Shown piece by piece: positions 60,801 through 64,000 of a stretch of 64,000 nucleotides of DNA (positions within the stretch are counted from its first letter, which is position 1; each line of letters opens with the position of its first letter). The stretch is from Tachypleus tridentatus. Taxonomy: Eukaryota; Arthropoda; Merostomata; Xiphosura; Limulidae. The stretch covers positions 153,695,592 to 153,759,591 of the forward strand of contig NC_134832.1 in the NCBI RefSeq assembly GCF_004210375.1. Direction: 5' to 3'. The notes beneath the pieces were generated by a model. It did not search any database. It was not told where the DNA came from and saw only the letters and a program-made list of their open reading frames with translations. The translations under genes and the position numbers were made by a program.

Positions 60801-63773
60801 ACACAGATAAATTACTACATACTTCACATGACAGATGTATAGCAGTCTCTCACAGATAAATTACTACATACTTCACATGACAGATGTATAGCAGTCTCTC
60901 AGACAGATAAATTACTACATACTTCACATGACAGATGTATAGCAGTCTCTCACAGATAAATTACTACATACTTCACATGACAGATGTATAGCAGTCTCTC
61001 ACAGATAAATTACTACATACTTCACATGACAGATGTATAGCAGTCTCACACAGATAAATTACTACATACTTCACATGACAGATGTATAGCAGTCTCACAC
61101 ACAGATAAATTACTACATACTTCACATGACAGATGTATAGCAGTCTCTCACACAGATAAATTACTACATACTTCACATGACAGATGTATAGCAGTCTCTC
61201 ACACAGATAAATTACTACATACTTCACATGACAGATGTATAGCAGTCTCTCAGACAGATAAATTACTACATACTTCACATGACAGATGTATAGCAGTCTC
61301 TCACAGATAAATTACTACATACTTCACATGACAGATGTATAGCAGTCTCTCACAGATAAATTACTACATACTTCACATGACAGATGTATAGCAGTCTCAC
61401 ACACAGATAAATTACTACATACTTCACATGACAGATGTATAGCAGTCTCACACACAGATAAATTACTACATACTTCACATGACAGATGTATAGCAGTCTC
61501 TCACACAGATAAATTACTACATACTTCACATGACAGATGTATAGCAGTCTCTCACAGATAAATTACTACATACTTCACATGACAGATGTATAGCAGTCTC
61601 TCACACAGATAAATTACTACATACTTCACATGACAGATGTATAGCAGTCTCACACACAGATAAATTACTACATACTTCACATGACAGATGTATAGCAGTC
61701 TCTCACAGATAAATTACTACATACTTCACATGACAGATGTATAGCAGTCTCTCACAGATAAATTACTACATACTTCACATGACAGATGTATAGCAGTCTC
61801 ACACACAGATAAATTACTACATACTTCACATGACAGATGTATAGCAGTCTCACACACAGATAAATTACTACATACTTCACATGACAGATGTATAGCAGTC
61901 TCTCACAGATAAATTACTACATACTTCACATGACAGATGTATAGCAGTCTCTCACACAGATAAATTACTACATACTTCACATGACAGATGTATAGCAGTC
62001 TCTCACACAGATAAATTACTACATACTTCACATGACAGATGTATAGCAGTCTCACACACAGATAAATTACTACATACTTCACATGACAGATGTATAGCAG
62101 TCTCACACAGATAAATTACTACATACTTCACATGACAGATGTATAGCAGTCTCACACACAGATAAATTACTACATACTTCACATGACAGATGTATAGCAG
62201 TCTCACAAACAGATAAATTACTACATACTTCACATGACAGATGTATAGCAGTCTCACACACAGATAAATTACTACATACTTCACATGACAGATGTATAGC
62301 AGTCTCACACACAGATAAATTACTACATACTTCACATGACAGATGTATAGCAGTCTCACACAGATAAATTACTACATACTTCACATGACAGATGTATAGC
62401 AGTCTCTCACACAGATAAATTACTACATACTTCACATGACAGATGTATAGCAGTCTCACACAGATAAATTACTACATACTTCACATGACAGATGTATAGC
62501 AGTCTCACACAGATAAATTACTACATACTTCACATGACAGATGTATAGCAGTCTCACAAACAGATAAATTACAGTAAGTTTTAGACTTGTTCATAATTAA
62601 AACTTTCTTGCTTATTTTCCACCAATTTATACTCAAGAAATGTAAAATATTTCAAAGGTTCAAACACTGTAAGAGAACTCCACATTAGACAACACATACA
62701 ATAAGCTTCTAAAATAATAGACAAGAAACAAACAGACAAATATGTCCATATGTTTTATAAGCCTTAATTATTGTTGAAATATTGATAAAAACAAAAGGAT
62801 ACCCATTGCAAATCCTTCTAAAACTGACACACAGTTTGGTATTTCTACTATTCCAACTTAATCAGACAGTCTTAAACTCATTATTAGACATTCACTGTCA
62901 TAATTTAATGATAACAAACAAAAGCTGTAGTTGACTTTTCTTTGATCGTCTATTAACCTACATTATTTTGTAGAACTTCGTTTTACAAATGCTAAATTGT
63001 TTTAACATCTAGGAAACTACCAGACCAATGTTATCATTTCAAATAATATTTAATTTAGTAAAGAATGAAATATTTAAACTTTTTGATGCTTCGTGGCTAC
63101 ATCAATTCCAATTTTGTTTTAAATATTTCACTAAATGTCAGAAAACATAAGGAAAAAAGCCCACATCATAACCTACAGTAAAATGTAAAACTTCTAATTT
63201 CAGCAACTTAGTTAAAATACTATTACATTTCAACTCTACTAAACTAAAAATCTGTAACTAATAAAGTATTTTGAAATATTTTAACCACATAAAAAACTTC
63301 AGTTTATCAATTTTATTTTCAATTAACACTAAATGTATAATCATAAAAACTTTCTATCATTACACTCAAGATCAGAATTTAGTTTCTTAAAATTAATGTA
63401 TTTTAGTTTCAACTTGTATAAAGAATTTTACAGAGAATCTAGGAATAGTTTAATACACAAACACATATATCTTTCCATCCAAACAACTTAGACACTTGAT
63501 ATATTTTATTTCACTAAAAACATGTTATTTCTGTAACAAAGTTTCTTTTACATTTACTGTAATTTTCTCCCAAAGAGTGAAAATAGAAAAATTCAAAAAA
63601 CATCCTTGGAAACAGTTCTACAGTTTCACAAGTCATACCTTAGCAATATCTTCACGAATTCGCAAGTTTCGAACAGTAATTCTCTGTTTGCTGTCGACTT
63701 TGGTTCCAGGCATGTCAGCATTGTCAGCATATTTTTCTTCATCATCATCCAGATCACTATCCACGTCATTATT
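18628..63773 (-). CDS. SLU7: SLU7 pre-mRNA-splicing factor, 3' two thirds (9 exons, partial)
   Basis: Exons in transcript order: 63773-63639, 60140-60043, 58937-58870, 51730-51534, 43097-42993, 36273-36163, 27449-27339, 26301-26068 and 18807-18628. All have AG acceptors and GT donors and join in phase (1239 nt, 412 residues and stop). Family landmarks in order: [94 protein letters not shown], a Lys/Ser/Asp-rich segment, RPYNSMYNV, and the C-terminus DPMAAFLGN. Known for the family: SLU7 acts in the nucleus in the second catalytic step of splicing, helping choose the 3' splice site. The N-terminal zinc knuckle and first exons lie beyond the window. Introns total about 44 kb, much of it minisatellite. 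No disabling change is seen. Confidence 0.97.
18808..19634. other. SLU7 intron, flank of the 85-bp array
   Basis: Intron sequence containing two imperfect copies (about 65 bp) of a unit with CAGTATCAGATGTGTTAC near 19245-19385. Nothing else recognised. Confidence 0.5.
19635..21990. repeat. 85-bp tandem repeat array, about 28 copies
   Basis: The unit contains CAAGTAAGTAAAATTGTATT, ATTTTTAGAGTAATAACAAT and CAGCACAGATTACCTATATG. Most units are 85 bp; several are 81 bp because one GTAA of the GTAAGTAA pair is missing, and a few have one extra T or lack a T. Copies are nearly identical. It lies in the last SLU7 intron. Confidence 0.97.
21991..26067. other. remainder of the last SLU7 intron
   Basis: AT-rich intron with a (TATG)n microsatellite near 22938-22963 and a poly-T run at 23118-23135. 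Short open frames at 22006-22239, 23085-23297 and 23551-23772 have no family resemblance. Nothing else recognised over about 4 kb. Confidence 0.5.
26068..26301 (-). CDS. SLU7: SLU7 Lys/Ser/Asp-rich exon with internal duplication
   Basis: The acceptor is CTAATAG (26308-26302), which gives phase 0 from the previous exon and reads [20 protein letters not shown] onward. A closer-looking acceptor at TTTTAG (about 26288-26283) would put the exon out of frame and is rejected. The exon encodes 78 residues: a basic stretch, then two copies of a 29-residue unit with [16 protein letters not shown]. The family has a lysine-rich stretch followed by SSSDSDDEE at this place. Confidence 0.93.
26081..26254 (-). 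repeat. SLU7: in-frame 87-bp tandem duplication inside SLU7 exon
   Basis: Two copies of an 87-bp unit (29 codons) at 26254-26168 and 26167-26081. The only difference I see is one base, giving Val or Ile before SKSSSSS. A third partial copy begins at the upstream edge. Confidence 0.93.
26768..27190. repeat. 31-bp tandem repeat array, about 14 copies
   Basis: The unit contains GCTGTACAACTATTACTGGC followed by a variable ACGTAACGTA/ACGTAGCGTG part. It fills much of the 1-kb SLU7 intron between exons 27339-27449 and 26068-26301. Confidence 0.95.
27339..27449 (-). CDS. SLU7: SLU7 exon (NSEER segment)
   Basis: Acceptor TTATACAG and donor CAG/GTACTG, phase 0 on both sides, 37 codons. It begins [11 protein letters not shown], matching the family's short conserved NSEE motif after the zinc-binding WGYKCC region; the rest is poorly conserved acidic sequence. 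Confidence 0.9.
27450..28587. other. SLU7 intron, part before the LINE
   Basis: Apart from the candidate exon at 28003-28068, nothing is recognised. Confidence 0.5.
28003..28068 (-). CDS. candidate 66-nt in-frame cassette exon of SLU7
   Basis: Between the two flanking SLU7 exons lies a 22-codon open stretch ([20 protein letters not shown] plus two residues). It has a consensus donor (GCT/GTAAGT) and an AG acceptor with a weak pyrimidine tract. Being phase 0 and a multiple of three, it could be included or skipped without changing frame. I know of no matching segment in SLU7 from other animals, so it may be an optional exon, a lineage-specific exon, or chance. Confidence 0.3.
30469..30492. 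repeat. target-site duplication of Penelope-like insertion, left copy
   Basis: AGTAAGAGGGAATT then CTCAGTGATG. The right copy at 31295-31319 differs only around one CT/GTT position. The paralogous LINE at about 6720-6765 is contiguous here, confirming an insertion. Confidence 0.85.
30493..31294. mobile_element. palindromic Penelope-like element ends (head-to-head)
   Basis: Two inverted arms of about 380 bp (about 30517-30902 and 30921-31294) flank an 18-bp spacer. Each arm, read outward from the centre, encodes the same C-terminal segment, best preserved on the plus strand at 30937-31113: [20 protein letters not shown], then [20 protein letters not shown]. That segment fits the end of a GIY-YIG endonuclease domain as found in Penelope-like elements. 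It is followed by a noncoding tail with a hammerhead-like motif and the terminal GAGCCGTTTTTGCATATAAA. A 24/25-bp target duplication flanks the whole unit, which sits inside the minus-strand LINE. Two 5'-truncated copies joined at their truncated ends is the simplest reading. Confidence 0.82.
30567..30607 (-). ncRNA. hammerhead-ribozyme-like motif, probably inactive
   Basis: Minus strand: stem I GTGAAC/GTTCGC, core CTGACGA, stem II GACC-GAAGAA-GGTC, then AAAC where GAAAC is expected. The missing G of the conserved GAAA makes this copy probably defective. A copy with an intact core lies at 59484-59525. Confidence 0.6.
31295..31319. repeat. target-site duplication of Penelope-like insertion, right copy
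   Basis: AGTAAGAGGGAATTGTTCAG then TGATG; pairs with 30469-30492. Confidence 0.85.
34531..36162. other. SLU7 intron, part after the LINE
   Basis: Contains two near-identical 52-bp tandem copies at 34752-34855 (unit with GCTCAGACTGGCTGAGTTTG). A short GT run lies near 35449-35460. Nothing else recognised. Confidence 0.5.
34752..34855. repeat. 52-bp tandem duplication
   Basis: Two copies beginning GCTCAGACTGGCTGAGTTTG at 34752 and 34804, with one C/T difference seen. A possible seed of a minisatellite in an intron that has no large array. Confidence 0.9.
36163..36273 (-). CDS. SLU7: SLU7 exon (WGSYW, WGYKCCH segment)
   Basis: Acceptor TTTAAACAG and donor ATG/GTAAGT, phase 0, 37 codons. [20 protein letters not shown] and [11 protein letters not shown] match the most conserved central block of SLU7. 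Confidence 0.97.
36391..42566. repeat. 91-bp tandem repeat array, about 68 copies, with higher-order structure
   Basis: The unit contains AACTACTAATAACAGTTAAA, ACATAATTAAAACAACCATA and ATTACTCTCAAACTGCCATG. It fills over 90% of the SLU7 intron between exons 42993-43097 and 36163-36273. Variants (GCCATGCCAGAAG, ATCTACAAG, AGTGAAAAC, TATCGATAAA) recur at multiples of 91; for example ATCTACAAG at 37711, 38894 and 39713 is spaced by 13 and 9 units. The flanking units are the most diverged. Repeated minus-strand frames of 64 codons are a by-product of the unit. Confidence 0.98.
42993..43097 (-). CDS. SLU7: SLU7 exon (YVEYSRRG segment)
   Basis: Acceptor AACTATAG and donor ACG/GTAAGA, phase 0, 35 codons: [20 protein letters not shown] then [13 protein letters not shown], matching the family order between the KYGG and WGSYW blocks. 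Confidence 0.96.
43130..46375. repeat. 76-bp tandem repeat array, about 42 copies
   Basis: The unit contains AACTGTGACTGATGTAAGAC, TAACCAAGACATCACAAGTT and AATCAACAGGATGTACACAA. Outer units are diverged (for example TTTGTTGTTAGACTGATCAA near 43220) while inner ones are nearly identical; some units are shortened. It begins within 40 bp of the SLU7 exon 42993-43097, on its upstream (acceptor) side. Confidence 0.97.
46831..50437. repeat. 47/48-bp tandem repeat array, about 75 copies, with a 667-bp duplicated block
   Basis: The unit contains TGATTATGTACAACTGTGGC and CATGAGTTTATTTAGGTGTG and ends in either GGTATAA (48 bp) or GAATAA (47 bp). Runs of 48-bp units keep a frame open on the minus strand, giving 16-residue repeats ([16 protein letters not shown]). 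A block of 14 units is repeated 667 bp apart: the rare variant TTATCTACAA is at 47824 and 48491, and again at about 49253. It lies in the same SLU7 intron as the 76-bp array. Confidence 0.97.
50438..51533. other. SLU7 intron, unique part
   Basis: Nothing recognised; the open frame at 50911-51105 has no family resemblance. Confidence 0.5.
51534..51730 (-). CDS. SLU7: SLU7 exon (FAWQGYEKG to KELCFAQS)
   Basis: Acceptor CTACAACAG and donor AGT/GTAAGT, phase 1 in and 0 out. Encodes [20 protein letters not shown], a Lys/Glu-rich helix-like stretch, and [20 protein letters not shown], all in family order. Confidence 0.97.
52330..53472 (+). mobile_element. Tc1-like DNA transposon, transposase pseudogene
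   Basis: A helix-turn-helix N-terminus ([20 protein letters not shown] at about 52379) is followed by broken frames with [20 protein letters not shown] near 52802 (first catalytic Asp) and [11 protein letters not shown] near 53040 (second Asp). The third acidic region is damaged: WDLID follows directly after a short segment where SPDLNPIE is expected near 53140. A right end like a Tc1 terminus (TTTTGTACAGTACTA at about 53457-53471) is visible; a left partner near 52263 (CAGTATATGTTAGAA) is only weakly similar. Inactive. It lies in SLU7 intron 51731-58869. Confidence 0.82.
53648..53926. repeat. 58-bp tandem repeat, about 5 copies
   Basis: The unit contains TTGAGTAAAGAGACTGCTGG and AACACATCTGAATTTCTCTA. 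The first unit is the most diverged. Confidence 0.93.
53927..55312. other. SLU7 intron, nothing recognised
   Basis: A 90-codon open frame at 54579-54851 has no family resemblance and no splice context. Confidence 0.5.
55313..56476. repeat. about 83-bp tandem repeat array interrupted by a SINE
   Basis: The unit contains AATGTCAGCTATCAAAGTCT and AAATCTAGCAGCAAGCCTAC, with 10-12 copies of 80-86 bp. Units left of and next to the SINE are more diverged than those at 55900-56400, which are nearly identical. Confidence 0.93.
55471..55747 (+). mobile_element. tRNA-derived SINE inside the 83-bp array
   Basis: Begins GGCCCAGCATGGCCAGGTGG, with a B-box-like GGGTTCACATTCCC, the body GTGGGTGGTGATGACTAGCT and CTAAATTAGGGATGGCTAGC, and an (AAAC)n tail. 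It is the same family as 1150-1424. CAAAAGTTCA before and CAAAGGCTCA after are a possible diverged target duplication of about 10 bp. Confidence 0.92.
56780..58570 (+). mobile_element. CR1-like LINE fragment (endonuclease end, RT C-terminus), decayed
   Basis: [20 protein letters not shown] near 56855-56930 resembles the end of a CR1-type endonuclease. The 37-bp array then intervenes, and degraded linker sequence and the RT C-terminal region follow: [20 protein letters not shown] near 58016, [19 protein letters not shown] near 58115-58170, and YQDRLSCL near 58269. The reverse-transcriptase catalytic core appears to be missing, so an internal deletion is likely. Inactive. Confidence 0.78.
56961..57497. 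repeat. 37-bp tandem repeat array, about 14 copies
   Basis: The unit contains ATTAAGATATTCACTTATAC and TAGATGTTTCACTGCAG. It lies between two parts of the CR1-like fragment, so it probably grew from LINE-derived sequence. Confidence 0.95.
58870..58937 (-). CDS. SLU7: SLU7 exon ([13 protein letters not shown] segment)
   Basis: Acceptor ATTTCAG and donor CAGT/GTAAGT. One base completes a codon at the start and one is left over at the end, joining to give QLFAW as in the family. Encodes [20 protein letters not shown]. Confidence 0.96.
59436..59651. mobile_element. small palindrome of Penelope-like element ends
   Basis: Inverted arms at about 59437-59513 and 59538-59614 carry the same terminal sequence as the 30.5-31.3 kb palindrome (complement of GAGCCGTTTTTAC, CTCAACCCAAA, CGTTGTTCG). 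The right side extends to TCTACAAGTGGATTTTCTCA, matching the outer end of the larger copy. Flanking ACATGAACGCAATAT (59421-59435) and ACATGAACACAATAT (59652-59666) look like a 15-bp target duplication with one mismatch. No coding part remains. Confidence 0.78.
59484..59525 (-). ncRNA. hammerhead ribozyme candidate with intact core
   Basis: Minus strand in order: stem I strand GTGAAC (59525-59520), core CTGACGA, stem II GGCC/GGTC closing a GCAGAA loop after a bulged T, the conserved GAAA, a two-base-pair stem III (AC/GT), then T as the cleavage-site base, and the partner strand GTTCGT of stem I (59489-59484). Very short stem III hammerheads are known from Penelope-like elements, where they may act as dimers. 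Pairing was worked out by eye only. Confidence 0.6.
60043..60140 (-). CDS. SLU7: SLU7 exon ([17 protein letters not shown] segment)
   Basis: Acceptor GATTTTAG. The donor is GAAGA/GTAGGT; the alternative GTATCT four bases later would add an in-frame stop and is rejected. Encodes [20 protein letters not shown] then [12 protein letters not shown], in strong agreement with the family. Confidence 0.97.
60593..62573. repeat. 47-51-bp tandem repeat array, about 40 copies
   Basis: The unit contains CAGATAAATTACTACATACT and TCACATGACAGATGTATAGC. Length varies through CAGTCTC(A/T)CACACAG. Near-identical units. It lies in SLU7 intron 60141-63638. Minus-strand open frames of repeated KYVVIYLC type are by-products. 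Confidence 0.97.
62574..63638. other. SLU7 intron, nothing recognised
   Basis: AT-rich intron between the 50-bp array and the first SLU7 exon in the window. Confidence 0.6.
63639..63773 (-). CDS. SLU7: SLU7 exon, most upstream in the window
   Basis: Acceptor CTAATAG and donor AAG/GTATGA, phase 0, 45 codons. An acidic stretch ([20 protein letters not shown]) precedes [20 protein letters not shown], matching the family. Earlier exons, with the zinc knuckle, lie past the right edge; 63774-64000 is intron. Confidence 0.97.
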
Positions 63774-64000
63774 CTATTAGACACAAAAACATTAAATACA
63801 ACAATGGCATAACATTGGTAAAAAAACAAAGAATGTTATTACGTGATAATATTGTGAAATGTAGTAGTGTGCTACTGTTTGTTAAACTTCAGTCGAGTAC
63901 AACTTTTGGTACATACAATAAGCTTTATATTCCCTGTTTTAAATGATTTTATTTGTCACAGTAACTTTCAAGGTTCCTCCTATCCAAACATCAACAGGAG

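Noticed and set aside
60579-62459. Repeated open frames ([16 protein letters not shown] type)
   Set aside because: By-products of the near-50-bp intronic array; frame changes follow unit length variants.
60593-62573. CRISPR-like appearance of short regular repeats
   Set aside because: The whole unit repeats with no unique spacers, the host is an animal, and no cas genes are present. The same holds for all other arrays here.

Overview
The window is AT-rich animal genomic DNA with small exons, large repeat-filled introns, retrotransposons and minisatellites. It is eukaryotic: there are no operons, ribosome binding sites or prokaryotic features. The two recognisable genes are metazoan. The repeat set (a tRNA-derived SINE with an (AAAC)n tail, Jockey/I-type and CR1-like LINEs, Penelope-like ends, mariner/Tc1 remnants) fits an arthropod. 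The SINE resembles one I associate with horseshoe crabs; that placement is from memory, unchecked, and should be treated as a weak inference.

Left part (about 2.7-11.3 kb, + strand): a four-exon gene for TMEM242, a small two-pass mitochondrial inner-membrane protein that helps assemble the ATP synthase rotor ring. Exons, splice sites and phases are all readable. The last exon carries an apparent one-base deletion in a C run (11157-11161) that breaks the conserved C-terminus. Intron 1 holds a 5'-truncated LINE with a clear target-site duplication. A SINE lies upstream. Downstream are a decayed Ty3/gypsy fragment, a CR1-like LINE fragment and a 408-bp mariner-type MITE.

Right part (18.6 kb to beyond the right edge, - strand): the 3' two thirds of SLU7, the second-step pre-mRNA splicing factor. 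Nine exons join in consistent phase (1239 nt, 412 residues plus stop), and a tenth 66-nt in-frame candidate exon is visible. The 5' exons, including the zinc knuckle, lie beyond the window.

The SLU7 introns make up most of the window. Nearly every one has its own minisatellite, with unit lengths of about 85, 31, 91, 76, 47/48, 58, 83, 37 and 50 bp. Together they cover roughly 19 kb, and one 6.7-kb intron is over 90% array. The other intron content is a near-complete decayed LINE (28.6-34.5 kb, - strand), a Tc1-like transposase pseudogene, a CR1-like fragment, a SINE inserted into an array, and two palindromic Penelope-like element ends.

The most interesting items are the two Penelope-like palindromes, which carry hammerhead-ribozyme-like sequences (one with an intact core). 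Next come the one-minisatellite-per-intron layout of SLU7, the TMEM242 frameshift, and the sequence shared between the SINE tail and the LINE 3' end.
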